A DNA stretch of 64,000 nt, taken from Paraburkholderia elongata. Lineage in GTDB: Bacteria; Pseudomonadota; Gammaproteobacteria; Burkholderiales; Burkholderiaceae. Numbering within the stretch: the first letter of the stretch is position 1; every line of letters begins with the position of its first letter. Location of the stretch: NCBI RefSeq assembly GCF_013177735.1, contig NZ_WOEZ01000052.1, positions 1 to 64,000 on the forward strand, in the 5' to 3' direction. Below are positions 17,605-26,861 of this stretch, one piece after another. Both the position numbers and the translations under genes were made by a program. The notes beneath the pieces are model-generated. The model did no database searches, was not told where the DNA came from, and saw only the letters and a list, made by a program, of their open reading frames with translations.

Positions 17605-18909
17605 TCAGCTCCGTTCGACCAGGTTGAGCTCCCTCGGCACACGTGTCGTGCCGATAGCAAGTCGGCGTTGCGAGCGTTGCGGGTCGAGGCAGAAAGCGCA
17701 GAGCACGCCGCATCCCAGCAGCACCACGCCGCTCGCGACGCTCGCCTGTTCGAACCCGACTGCAGTCGACCGGCCGGCGCCTTCGATCAACAGGCCGGTC
17801 ACGATCGGCGCGGCGAGTCCGGCGAGCGACGAAAAACCGTTACTCAGCGCGAGAATGCCGCCCCGCTGCGAATCAGGTGTCACTTCGCCGAGCATGGCCG
17901 GCCCGATCGAATACGTCACGAGCGTCATGCCGCTGCCGAGCGTCAGCAAGACGAACCTGAGCATCGGTGGGAGACCCGGCCACGCCTGCGAGGCAAGCTG
18001 CGCACCCGCCACGACGAGCGTCACGGTCAGGAAGCCGCCACGCCCAATCCGCGACGGCACGCCGCGCGCCAGCAGGCGCTGGGACAGCCAGGCCAGGCCC
18101 AAGCTAAGCGGCGCGGTGACTGCCACGAACAACGCGAACATGCGGCCCGCCACCTGGGGCGAATAGCCCATCCCGAGTTGCAGCCAGGTCGGCGTCCAGG
18201 TGAGCGTCATCGCGAGAATCCAGTTTGCAGCGAAATGCCCCGCGAAAATGCCTAGAACCGTTCGATCCGTCAGCAGCAGTCCATACGGAACGCGCGCGGT
18301 ATGGCCCGATCGCACCGGACTCGACAGTTTCCCCTCGGCGCCGAACACCAGCCACACGACGCACCACAGGCTGCCGAGTGCGGACAGCACGAGAAAATTG
18401 GCTCGCCAACCCCAATGGGCGGTAATAGCCGGAATCGTCAGGCCGGCCACCAGCAGGCCGAGGGCGCTGCCTTGGTGAAGTACCGCGACGGGCAGATTGC
18501 GCTTTGCGTCGGGAAACCACTTGTAGAGCGCATGCACGGCCACCGGCGACGCGGGCCCTTCACCCGCGCCGAGCAGGACACGGCACGCGATAACGCTCCA
18601 GATCGAGCCGGCAACGAGCATCGGTAATTGCAGCACGGTCCATGCGCCGGCCATCAGCAACAACAGCCATTTTGTCGACGCGCGATTCGCCGCGAGCCCG
18701 CCGAGCACTGCGGAGATCGAGAACAGCCTGTTGAGGCTGCCGCCGATCAGCCCGAACTGCGTGGGCGACAGATGAAGCTCGCGCATCATCGGCACGGATA
18801 CGAGGCCAAGCACGACCTTGTCCAGAAAGTTCACGAGCATCATCAAAGCCAGCATGATCGCGATGGACCACGCCCGCCAGGGCCGATACCGGCTTTGTTC
18901 GCTTGCCAT
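17605..18909 (-). CDS. MFS transporter of the acyl-CoA catabolic operon
   Basis: About 434 residues and 12 hydrophobic segments; motif DKVVLGLVSVPMMRELHLSPTQFGLIGG opens the first loop. ATG 18909 is preferred because GGAGA sits 8 bases upstream; ATG 18924 five codons earlier is the alternative. It resembles the aromatic/organic acid branch of MFS. It lies 55 bases downstream of the CoA-transferase gene, with the acyl-CoA dehydrogenase and synthetase further upstream on the same strand, so it is probably the uptake system for the acid this operon degrades. Confidence 0.8.
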   Translation of the reverse strand: MASEQSRYRPWRAWSIAIMLALMMLVNFLDKVVLGLVSVPMMRELHLSPTQFGLIGGSLNRLFSISAVLGGLAANRASTKWLLLLMAGAWTVLQLPMLVAGSIWSVIACRVLLGAGEGPASPVAVHALYKWFPDAKRNLPVAVLHQGSALGLLVAGLTIPAITAHWGWRANFLVLSALGSLWCVVWLVFGAEGKLSSPVRSGHTARVPYGLLLTDRTVLGIFAGHFAANWILAMTLTWTPTWLQLGMGYSPQVAGRMFALFVAVTAPLSLGLAWLSQRLLARGVPSRIGRGGFLTVTLVVAGAQLASQAWPGLPPMLRFVLLTLGSGMTLVTYSIGPAMLGEVTPDSQRGGILALSNGFSSLAGLAAPIVTGLLIEGAGRSTAVGFEQASVASGVVLLGCGVLCAFCLDPQRSQRRLAIGTTRVPRELNLVERS

Positions 18910-18964
18910 TCGATTTGTCTCCATGATTGTCGGAACGTCTTTGCGTCCCTGGTATTGCGTTGCC

Positions 18965-20068
18965 TCAGCCGTCGTGCTGACCGAGCAGCGGGACGGTGTC
19001 GCCTGCGTCGGGCAGACCTGCGGAGAACTTCACTGGAAAGCGCGCCGCCATGGATCCGTCGTGAGCGAACTCGCGGACCATGCCTCGTTCGCGCACGTGC
19101 GGATCGAGAAACAGCTCGTGGACGTCAAGCAGCGGCGAAACCGGTAGATCGAAAGCGCTCAGCGTTTCGAGCCATTCGGCAAGCGTGCGCGCCGAGAACA
19201 GGTGCACAAGCAGCGCGTTGACCTCGCGTTTGAATTGCTGCCTGCCGAGGCGCGATGCGAACCGATCGTCCATCAACGCCGGGTAGTCGGCACCGAGTGC
19301 TTCGCGCAGGGTCAGCCAGAATTTGTTTTCCAGAATTCCCAGCGCAAGATGCCGCCCGTCCCGGGTTTCGAAAATGTCGTTCTCGGGCATGACCGTCGGC
19401 GATGCCAGGGGTTCCTCTGCATAGTCGCGCGACGTCCACGCGGCGGGCGCCGTCCACGCCATCACGCAGTCGTGGATCGACACGTCGAGATGCTGGCCAC
19501 GGCCATTCTGACGCGCACTGAGAACCGCCACGGCCAGCGCGAGCGCAGCATGACTCGAAGCCGCATAGTCAGCGAGGCGAACCCGTGGACGCGCGACACG
19601 GTCGTTGACTTGAACCGGTATCGACCAGAAGCCGCCTAGCGCCAGATAGTTGAGATCGTGGCCGGGCAGCGCCGAATACGGTCCGGTCTGCCCGAACCCG
19701 GATATCGAGCACATGACGATGCGCGGGTTCACCTCGGCGAGCGCGGCGTAGTCGAGTCCGAGCCGCTGCATGACGCCTGGCCGGAAGCCTTCGACGGCCG
19801 CATCCGCGTCCCGTATCAGATCGAGAAACGTCGCCTTGCCGGCGGCACTCTTCAGATCGAGCGCGACAGAGCGCTTGCCGCGGTTGAGCTGCGCGAAAAC
19901 CGAGCCTCCTAGTTGCCGCGCCGGATCGCCCCTGCCCGGCGGTTCGACCTTGACGACGTCCGCACCTAATTGCATCAGCATTGAAGTGGCGTGCGGCCCG
20001 GGCAACAACTGACTCAGATCGACAATCTTGACGCCGTTCAGGCATGACCAGTCCGGTTTCATCTGCAT
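18965..20068 (-). CDS. class III (CaiB/BaiF family) CoA-transferase
   Basis: 367 residues. It opens with LNGVKIVDLSQLLPGPHATSMLMQLGADVVKVEPPGRGDPARQLGG, the N-terminal CoA-binding signature of family III transferases. LKSAAGKATFLDLIRDADAAVEGFRPGVMQRLGLDY continues the Rossmann half. The catalytic Asp expected near position 165-170 is in the VRLADYAASSHAALAL segment. Typical functions are moving CoA between carnitine-, bile-acid-, oxalate- or racemase-type substrates. With acyl-CoA synthetase and dehydrogenase in the same operon it likely recycles CoA in the degradation of a carboxylic acid. The start follows AAGGA. Confidence 0.85.
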   Translation of the reverse strand: MQMKPDWSCLNGVKIVDLSQLLPGPHATSMLMQLGADVVKVEPPGRGDPARQLGGSVFAQLNRGKRSVALDLKSAAGKATFLDLIRDADAAVEGFRPGVMQRLGLDYAALAEVNPRIVMCSISGFGQTGPYSALPGHDLNYLALGGFWSIPVQVNDRVARPRVRLADYAASSHAALALAVAVLSARQNGRGQHLDVSIHDCVMAWTAPAAWTSRDYAEEPLASPTVMPENDIFETRDGRHLALGILENKFWLTLREALGADYPALMDDRFASRLGRQQFKREVNALLVHLFSARTLAEWLETLSAFDLPVSPLLDVHELFLDPHVRERGMVREFAHDGSMAARFPVKFSAGLPDAGDTVPLLGQHDG

Positions 20069-20117
20069 CGTTTCCTTGCAAAAAGTGCGACGTGTGACAG
20101 CGTACTGAGCTGCCCTG

Positions 20118-21299
20118 TCATGCCGCAGTGCCGGCCGGGTCGAGAATCACGCGGGCGATCGTATTGCGCTGGATTTCGCTCGTGCCGGTGAAGACACGGA
20201 ACATGCGCAGTTTGCGGAACGTCTGCTCGATCGGATGATGGCGCGTCACCCCGACATTGCCGTGAATCTGCACGGCCTTGTCCGCGATTTCGAAGCAGCG
20301 TTCCGACACGAACAGCTTGCAAGCTGCCGCCTTCATGCGCAGATCGGCGCCTGCATCGGCGAGCGCGGCCGTCTGCGCGATCATGCTTTCGCATGCCCAC
20401 AGCGCCGCGGCCATATCGGCGAGCATGTGCTGGATCGCCTGAAACCGTGCGATCGGGCCGCCGAACTGCCGGCGCGTGCGCGCGTAATTAAGCGATGCTT
20501 CATAGGCCGCGGTGGCAAGGCCGAGCATCGTCGGACAGTGCAATAGCCGGTTGACGTTGATGCGCGACATGCCGAGCTTGAACCCGTTGCCTTCGCCGCC
20601 GAATACGTTCGCGCGCGGCACGCGGACGTCGACGAAGCAGATGTCGGCATCGATGTGCTGTCCCGACATCGGCACGTATTGCTGTTCCACTGTCACGCCT
20701 GGCAGATCGAGGTCGACGAGCACCGCGGTGATGGCGGGCGGCGTGGTCGTTGCGTCGGTCACGCACATGACGATCGCGAAATCTGCGAACGGTGCGCCGC
20801 TGATGTAATGCTTGACGCCATTGATCACCAGTTCGTCGCCGTCCACGACCGCCGTGGTGGAAATGCTCTGCGCGTCCGAACCGGAATGCGGTTCGGTCAG
20901 CGCGAAGCAGGTCGACTTCTCGCCGCGAATCACCGGGTCGAAATAGCGCGCGATCTGATCCGCGCTCGCGTACTTGAGCATGTTGCCGACACGCGGCGGA
21001 CCACCGAGGTCGCCGAGCACATGCGGCGCGAGCGCCGAACCGGAGGCCGCAAGGTCCGCCTTGAGAGCGCACTGTTCGAGAATCGAGAGCCCCTTGCCGC
21101 CCAGTGCGACGGGCAGGCATGCCGCGTAGAAACCGAGTGCGGCGGAACGGCGCCATACGCGGCGCAGCGTCTCGCGCGGCCAGACGTCCTCGCTGCCGAG
21201 GCCGAGTTCCTGCTCCATCGGCCGCAGTTCTTCCGCGACGAAGCGGCGAATGCCCGCGCGGGTTTCGGCGAACGCCGGACTATTCAGGTAATCGAACAT
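20118..21299 (-). CDS. acyl-CoA dehydrogenase
   Basis: About 393 residues, the normal length. It has the FAD-binding motif CFALTEPHSGSDAQSISTTAV (about 130-150), followed by ALWACESMIAQTAALADAGADLRMKAAACKLFVSERCFEIADKAVQIHGNVGVTRHHPIEQTFRKLRMFRVFTGTSEIQRNTIAR in outline, the C-terminal signature. The catalytic base Glu is likely in VFTGTSEIQRN or the preceding helix. The chosen start ATG 21299 has GAAGAGGA at a good distance; a TTG at 21314 overlaps the stop of the synthetase gene. It oxidises the alpha-beta bond of an acyl-CoA, probably the one made by the adjacent synthetase. Confidence 0.9.
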   Translation of the reverse strand: MFDYLNSPAFAETRAGIRRFVAEELRPMEQELGLGSEDVWPRETLRRVWRRSAALGFYAACLPVALGGKGLSILEQCALKADLAASGSALAPHVLGDLGGPPRVGNMLKYASADQIARYFDPVIRGEKSTCFALTEPHSGSDAQSISTTAVVDGDELVINGVKHYISGAPFADFAIVMCVTDATTTPPAITAVLVDLDLPGVTVEQQYVPMSGQHIDADICFVDVRVPRANVFGGEGNGFKLGMSRINVNRLLHCPTMLGLATAAYEASLNYARTRRQFGGPIARFQAIQHMLADMAAALWACESMIAQTAALADAGADLRMKAAACKLFVSERCFEIADKAVQIHGNVGVTRHHPIEQTFRKLRMFRVFTGTSEIQRNTIARVILDPAGTAA

Positions 21300-21310
21300 A
21301 GCCATCCTCT

Positions 21311-22864
21311 TCAATTGACTCGACGCGAAACGCCCTGCCAGTACTGCTCGCGAACCAGCTTGCGGGCGATCTTTCCGCTTGCGTTCTTGGGCAGATCGGC
21401 AACGAAGTTCACAGTACGGGGGAGCTTGTAGTCAGCGAGCCGCGCGCGGCAATGGGCGATGATCTCGTCCGCAATCGTGTTACGTCCGCTCTTCAGCACG
21501 ACGACGGCCTTCACGCTTTCTCCCCACTTCTCATCGGGCACGCCGATCACGCACGCTTCCATGACATCGGGATGCTGATAGAGCGAGGCCTCGACTTCGG
21601 TCGGATAAACGTTGAAGCCGCCGGAAATGATCATGTCCTTCTGACGATCGGCGAGGTAGATGTACCCTTCTTCGTCAACGCGCGCGAGATCGCCGGTCCG
21701 CAGCCAACCGTCGACGAGCACTTCGCGCGTGAGCTCCGGCGCGCCCCAGTAGCCTTGAAACACATCCGCGCCGCGAACGACGATTTCGCCCATTGCATCC
21801 CCGGTGACCTCGCGGCCGTGTTCGTCAACGACGAGAACTTCAGTCTCGCCCGTGGGACGGCCGCACGACGCGAGCCGCTCGGGGCGATGTGCAATCGCGT
21901 CGGCATGATCGGCAATAGAAAGACGCGTGACGCCCGAGGTCGACTCGCTCGCGCCGTAACCTTGCGACAGCACCGGACCGATACGCGTCCACGCTTCCTG
22001 AATACGCGCCGGCGCCATGGGCGCCGCACCGTAGCCGAGCATCTTCAGGCTCTTCAGATCGGCCGTGTCCAGCGCGGGATCGTTGAGAAGCATGTTGATC
22101 ATCGCGGGCACCATGAACACGTGCGTGATCCGCAGCCGCTCGATTTCCCGCAGAAAGTGCGCGGGCTCGAACGTGTCGAACAAGACGAGCGTGGCGCCCG
22201 AATACAGATACGGCTGCATCAACATGCCGGACGCGTGGGTGACCGGGCCGATCAGCGCGAGCCGGTCGCCGGATTTCGCCGGGCGATCCATGCCCAGCAG
22301 GATCTTGCGCAGCGACGCGAGGCGGTTGCCGTAGGTCTGCATGGCTGCCTTGATCTTGCCGGTCGAGCCGGAGGAGAAATGCAGCACCGCGAGATCTTCG
22401 GAAGACAACACGACCTCGGGCAAATGCGGGCTGGCGCGCGAGATCAGTGTTTCATAATCGGTGTATCCGTTCGCAGGAACGCCAAGAGAAATGAACGACT
22501 CGACCGTACCGAACCCGGGCGACGCACGATCGTAAGCCGTGAATCCCTCGCCTGCGATCATGACGCGCGGCGCGCAATTCTCGACGACGTCAGCCGCTTC
22601 GTGCGCCGTGAAGCGCGGATTCAGCGCGGCTTTGACGAGCCCTGCCTTGTATAGCGCGCATTCGATTTCCACCAGCTCCGTGCAGTTGCGGGCCTGAACC
22701 GCAACCCGGTCGCCTTTCGCAAGCCCCAAGCCGAGTAGTGCATTCGCCAGCAAGGTCGAGCGCTCGTCGAGCTGACGGTACGTCAACTCGCGGTTGCGAT
22801 GAATAACCGCAACGTTGTCGCCCCAATAACGCGCGGCGCGGCGCAGAAAGTAAGCAAAGCCCAA
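21311..22864 (-). CDS. AMP-forming acyl-CoA synthetase
   Basis: 517 residues. The adenylation motif LAVLHFSSGSTGKIKAAMQTYGN (P-loop-like, about 160-180), the GYGASESTSG motif, GWLRTGDLARVDEEGYIYLADRQKDMIISGGFNVYPTEVEASLYQHPDV and the terminal lysine PKNASGKIARK are all present. So this is a complete ANL-superfamily ligase. It begins with TTG, preceded by GGAGA. It is the first gene of the operon (synthetase, dehydrogenase, CoA-transferase, MFS), divergent from the LysR gene at 22963. Expected reaction: carboxylic acid plus ATP plus CoA gives acyl-CoA. The acid could be aliphatic, aromatic or carnitine-like. Confidence 0.9.
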   Translation of the reverse strand: MGFAYFLRRAARYWGDNVAVIHRNRELTYRQLDERSTLLANALLGLGLAKGDRVAVQARNCTELVEIECALYKAGLVKAALNPRFTAHEAADVVENCAPRVMIAGEGFTAYDRASPGFGTVESFISLGVPANGYTDYETLISRASPHLPEVVLSSEDLAVLHFSSGSTGKIKAAMQTYGNRLASLRKILLGMDRPAKSGDRLALIGPVTHASGMLMQPYLYSGATLVLFDTFEPAHFLREIERLRITHVFMVPAMINMLLNDPALDTADLKSLKMLGYGAAPMAPARIQEAWTRIGPVLSQGYGASESTSGVTRLSIADHADAIAHRPERLASCGRPTGETEVLVVDEHGREVTGDAMGEIVVRGADVFQGYWGAPELTREVLVDGWLRTGDLARVDEEGYIYLADRQKDMIISGGFNVYPTEVEASLYQHPDVMEACVIGVPDEKWGESVKAVVVLKSGRNTIADEIIAHCRARLADYKLPRTVNFVADLPKNASGKIARKLVREQYWQGVSRRVN

Positions 22865-22928
22865 TCGGTGTCTCCTTTATCAATGCTGGCGTTAGTCTGT
22901 AAGATGCATGTCATCACTACAATGCGGC

Positions 22929-22952
22929 GTTGGCTATAAAGCCATAGCCAAC
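22929..22952. promoter_or_regulatory. palindromic operator before the LysR gene
   Basis: Perfect 9-bp arms GTTGGCTAT and ATAGCCAAC separated by six bases, ending 10 bases before the LysR start codon. A LysR regulator bound here would repress itself and could activate the divergent synthetase operon that starts at 22864. Confidence 0.55.
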
Positions 22953-22962
22953 AGGAATACCC

Positions 22963-23853
22963 ATGGAGACGCGGGATCTGGATTACCTGCTTGCGGTTGA
23001 AGAGCACGGCGGCATCGGCAAGGCCGCGGAGGCGTTGGGCATGAGCCAGCCGGCGCTGACGAAAGCCATCCAGCGTGTCGAGGCGCAGACCGGCCTCGCG
23101 CTGTTCCAGCGCACGGCGCATGGGGTCGCGCCCACCCAGGCGGGTTCGCTATTCCTCGCGCGTGCGCGACGGATTGCACTGGAATACGAGGATGCGCTGA
23201 AGGAAATGCACGCGATCCGCGGCGGCGAACAGGGCGTGCTGAGTCTTGGCTATTCGCCGACCGTGCCGGCGGCGCTCGTTCTGGGCGCATGTCGCCAGTT
23301 GCTGAAGGAACGACCGGCTGCACGCCTGCGATTGCGGCGCCGGCTTGCGCGCGACCTCGTCGATTTACTCGTTGCGGGTGAAGTCGACCTGATCGTGGCG
23401 CCCGAGCCGAAACCGGATGCAGATGGACTGTCGTTCGTCGAACTCTTTCGCGACAGCCTGTCCGTGCTCGCCGATGAGTCGCATCCGCTGCACGCGAAGC
23501 GCGATCTGCGGCTGGCCGATCTGGCGGATCAGGAATGGCTGCTACCGGGGCCGACCATACCCGTTCGTCAGCAAGTGGACGCGGCCTTCGCCAGGCTTGG
23601 TCTCGACCTGCCAAAACTGCGCGTAGAAACCGACTTCGGCAGCACCTCGCTGCTGCATCTGCTGCGCGGCACCGCGATGCTCTGCGTAGCTGGCACTGAA
23701 TCGTTTGACGCGCTCGAGGGACTGCGCGCGCTCAACCTCGACACTAACGAACTCGACTTGCGCAGGCACATCGGCGTGGTGTTTCGAAAGGAGGCTTATC
23801 TGTCTCCGCTCGCACAGCGCGCAATGGCACTGCTGCAGGAACGGACGAGCTGA
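22963..23853 (+). CDS. LysR-family regulator of the acyl-CoA operon
   Basis: 296 residues. The winged helix-turn-helix is METRDLDYLLAVEEHGGIGKAAEALGMSQPALTKAIQRVEAQTGLALFQRT in outline (residues 1-55) and the effector domain is about 90-290. It is divergent from the synthetase operon with a 98-bp gap that holds the palindrome at 22929-22952. It is the probable activator of that operon, with the substrate acid or its CoA ester as co-inducer. Confidence 0.9.
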   Translation: METRDLDYLLAVEEHGGIGKAAEALGMSQPALTKAIQRVEAQTGLALFQRTAHGVAPTQAGSLFLARARRIALEYEDALKEMHAIRGGEQGVLSLGYSPTVPAALVLGACRQLLKERPAARLRLRRRLARDLVDLLVAGEVDLIVAPEPKPDADGLSFVELFRDSLSVLADESHPLHAKRDLRLADLADQEWLLPGPTIPVRQQVDAAFARLGLDLPKLRVETDFGSTSLLHLLRGTAMLCVAGTESFDALEGLRALNLDTNELDLRRHIGVVFRKEAYLSPLAQRAMALLQERTS

Positions 23854-23870
23854 ATGAATGACGACCGGCC

Positions 23871-24317
23871 TCAATGCCCGTTGCAGAAAACGGCCGTGAG
23901 AAAAAATGGAACGACTTCGCGAATGAGCGCATCGCTGCCTGCCCGTCGTACGCTCGCCTCGACCGACGCGGCAGAGCCGGTCACCACCACGCCATACGTT
24001 GAGGAATTAGCCGGCTGGCCGCTGCCTTGTTTGAAGATGGGATCGTTTGGCTCATACCCGAAGACAGCATAGACATGAAAGCCGAATGCCGTCAGGTTGC
24101 TGCCGCGCGCGGGACGAAATGCGTTGACCGAGTTCGTTTCTATGCGCATTGGCTTTGGATCGATCGACTGTTCGTCCAGAAGCGGAGCAATGAAATCATG
24201 CGGGCTCGACTGGCAGTTCATCGGTGTGTCGAGTGCATAGGCATTGCACACGGCCGCAGAGAATCCCACACCCAGCGACGCTAGGGCGGTCAGCATGCGG
24301 AGAACGGACGGTTTCAT
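23871..24317 (-). CDS. small secreted protein of unknown function
   Basis: 148 residues. An export signal (hydrophobic VLRMLTALASLGVGFSAAVCNAYA) is followed by a mature part with two cysteines (one near CQSSPHDF, one at the end, AVFCNGH), which could form a disulfide. I recognise no family. The frame and codon use look real. It is convergent with the LysR gene (17-base gap) and stands upstream of no obvious partner on its strand. Confidence 0.6.
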   Translation of the reverse strand: MKPSVLRMLTALASLGVGFSAAVCNAYALDTPMNCQSSPHDFIAPLLDEQSIDPKPMRIETNSVNAFRPARGSNLTAFGFHVYAVFGYEPNDPIFKQGSGQPANSSTYGVVVTGSAASVEASVRRAGSDALIREVVPFFLTAVFCNGH

Positions 24318-24582
24318 CGTAGTCGCGCGATCGTTCTGCTGGATTGCGCAAGAAGCTCAAGAACATGAGGCAGCAGAGCGTTGAGACTTCAGAATCGTAT
24401 GGATAATCCGGCAAGTCTGTGCGGTGACGCTCAGATCGGTCAAAGCCGGCGAACGGCAGCGGCGTCGCCCAGACGCAGGCCGCGTAACGACGTCAAACAG
24501 GCGGGCATCGCGCCGGCAGGCAAACGACACGCCCCCTGTCCGCTCTACTCCATGGCCGGGCGAACCAGGGCTCTCGCGCCGA

Positions 24583-25635
24583 TTAGAAACGCTCGACCAG
24601 TCCAAGCTGCACGCCCTTGACCGGCGCCCCGGGATAAGCGGGCGGCAACCCGGTCACGTTGACACCGCGCAGCGTAAATTGTGCATCGTTGTGATTCGAC
24701 AGATAGGCCGCGCTGAAATAGAACAGCACGGCGCGCGAAAGATCATATTCGAAGGCCGCACTGAACTGGTTGGCGCTCGCATCTGTCCCGGTAAAATCGC
24801 GCACGTGCGCATAGCCGACAGCGGCCCTGGCGTGCGGAGAAAGACTGTATTGAGCCGAAATGGAAGCGCCCGCGCCGTGATATAGCGGCGTACCGCCTTC
24901 GCCATTGAAGAAGGCAAGCCATACACGGATTTTTTCAGTCCCGTACGTTGCTCCACCGAGATTTGCGCGCAGTGCGCCGTCACCATGGGTCTGCTGGCGT
25001 GCATAGAGAAGCTTCAGCGTGTCGATCTGATATTCGGCGGTAACGTAGTATCCGTCGATACCGTTTCCGTCGTTTTCCGATGGATCGCGCGTTGCGAACA
25101 TGACCGTGCCGTCGAATCCGGCAACAAACGGCGAAAGATAAGTGATCGCGTTATTCGCGTACGGCGTGATCTTCGACAGGTTGTTGAGTCCTGACGCAAT
25201 CGTGCCGGCACCAAACGCATCGAGACCGCCTTTGAACGGTATGTACAGCGGCGAGTATTGCCGACCCACTCTTACCTCTCCCCACGTGCTACGCGTCCCA
25301 ATCCATGCCTGACGATTGAAGAGAACCCCGGGCGTCTGGAGTGTGCCGTCGTTGCTACCAAAGCCGTTTTCCAGCACGAACACCACCGCGGTGTCGGCAC
25401 CGATTGGCTCACTGCCGCTCAACCCGACCCGCGAGCCTCGATAGGCACCGGAGTCAAGACGTGGAGTCCATCCAGAGCCGGGATTGGTTACCTCGATGCT
25501 GGTGTCCAATACGCCGTACAGCGTGACGACGCCCTCCCCCTCTGCAGCGGCGACACGCATGCATGTAAGCAGTCCGGCGCCGCCGATGCTCGCGCACATG
25601 ACCGCACGATAGACCCACCCGGCGCCGCACGTCAT
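24583..25635 (-). CDS. outer-membrane porin, divergent member
   Basis: About 350 residues. After the signal region the mature part starts EGVVTLYGVLDTSIEVTNPGSGWTPRLDSGAYRGSRVGLSGSEPIGADTAVVFVLENGF in outline, typical of Burkholderiales porins, and ends in ...GLVERF with the C-terminal phenylalanine. The loop-3 region is present (YSPLYIPFKGGLDAFGAG). The start is uncertain: ATG 25635 is chosen; no clear Shine-Dalgarno is visible, and ATG 25599 is also possible. It lies downstream of the alpha/beta hydrolase gene on the same strand, 141 bases away. Confidence 0.8.
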   Translation of the reverse strand: MTCGAGWVYRAVMCASIGGAGLLTCMRVAAAEGEGVVTLYGVLDTSIEVTNPGSGWTPRLDSGAYRGSRVGLSGSEPIGADTAVVFVLENGFGSNDGTLQTPGVLFNRQAWIGTRSTWGEVRVGRQYSPLYIPFKGGLDAFGAGTIASGLNNLSKITPYANNAITYLSPFVAGFDGTVMFATRDPSENDGNGIDGYYVTAEYQIDTLKLLYARQQTHGDGALRANLGGATYGTEKIRVWLAFFNGEGGTPLYHGAGASISAQYSLSPHARAAVGYAHVRDFTGTDASANQFSAAFEYDLSRAVLFYFSAAYLSNHNDAQFTLRGVNVTGLPPAYPGAPVKGVQLGLVERF

Positions 25636-25776
25636 CTGATTACAATTGCGTGACGATTGTTCATGGCCCAAGATGGCGATGCCGTAACGATGGGTTCGTC
25701 CATAAGTTTTTTGGAAAATGGCGTAACGAAAGAGGGCGTCGTCGTGCGGCAAGCTTACTATGATGCGTGGACCGCT

Positions 25777-26676
25777 TCACTTTCTGATGCGAAGCGCTTC
25801 CAGTATCGCAGCGTCCAGCACCGGCCAGACCGTCGATGACGTCGTTGCCTCGTCGAGATGGTCTGCCCCATCCACAACAATTACGCGGGCCTGGTCGCCC
25901 TTCTGCCGGGCGAGCGCGGCGTAAGCCTGCGCAATATAGGGCGGCGCGATGGTGTCCTCAGCACCGTTGATCCCGATCGTATCGACGCCATCGGGCAGCA
26001 TCGCGGCTGGGGAGGTATCAGCGAACACATCGGGCCGCGCGTCGCTTGGCGTGCCGGTCAGTGACGTCGTGGCGATCCTGCAGGACCGGGCGATAGTTGC
26101 AGCGTCCGTACGCAAATCTGGCAGTCCGCCCACGCTGATGACTGTCGGAATACGCAGCGGATTCTTCTCGAACAACGGACTGAACTCGGGGATTTTTCCC
26201 CGGGCTGCCGCCCACAGTGCAAGGTCGGCACCAGCCGAGTGCCCCACGGCAATGACACGAAGAGGATCCAGCCCAAGTTGTGCGCTTTTCGCGCCCAGCA
26301 TGTCGACGGCAGCGGCAATGTCCTCAAAGGTACCGGGATAACCGCCGCCCGCTTCGTCGACCCGTCGGTATTCAATGCTCCACGTTGCAACGCCCTGTCG
26401 CGCGAGTGCTGCCGCAAGCGCCCGGAATTGCTCCAATCCGCCGTACTCACTCAACCAGCAGCCACCGTGAATCAGGATTGCCACGGGAAACGGGCCACGT
26501 CCTGCAGGGCGAAAAAATTCGACCACCTGCGATCGGGCGGCGCCGTAGTTAAAGGTGGCCTGCGGCGTAGGCCCTTTAATCGCAAGATATTCCTGAATGT
26601 CGATGGGCTGTGCCGTTGGTGTCAATCCGACTACCAGCAGAACATAGGCGGTAACTTTACAGAGCAGGTTGCGCAT
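25777..26676 (-). CDS. secreted alpha/beta hydrolase (BD-FAE / kynurenine-formamidase-like)
   Basis: 299 residues with an N-terminal hydrophobic export segment (LLCKVTAYVLLVVGLTPTAQP). The oxyanion motif HGGCW is at 70-74 and the nucleophile elbow GHSAG at 145-149 (Ser 147). The catalytic His is likely in DGADHLDEATTS and the acid in NGAEDTIAPP. This pattern fits the esterase/lipase-like group that includes BD-FAE feruloyl/acetyl esterases and arylformamidases. Since it is exported and sits in front of a porin gene, a role in cleaving an extracellular ester is plausible. Confidence 0.8.
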   Translation of the reverse strand: MRNLLCKVTAYVLLVVGLTPTAQPIDIQEYLAIKGPTPQATFNYGAARSQVVEFFRPAGRGPFPVAILIHGGCWLSEYGGLEQFRALAAALARQGVATWSIEYRRVDEAGGGYPGTFEDIAAAVDMLGAKSAQLGLDPLRVIAVGHSAGADLALWAAARGKIPEFSPLFEKNPLRIPTVISVGGLPDLRTDAATIARSCRIATTSLTGTPSDARPDVFADTSPAAMLPDGVDTIGINGAEDTIAPPYIAQAYAALARQKGDQARVIVVDGADHLDEATTSSTVWPVLDAAILEALRIRK

Positions 26677-26861
26677 TAAGTTTCACGAATGGGTGATACC
26701 ACATACAGCCGGATACGTAGAATCCCGGGCGATAGATGCAGCAACGTCATGCAAACGGCCCGCTTTTTCAACCGTCGCAACTGACCACCCAATGCCGCGC
26801 GCCCACCCGGTATTAGAAACCATGGGCCCGAATGGGCGCGCGCATCGACCACACGCCGGCG

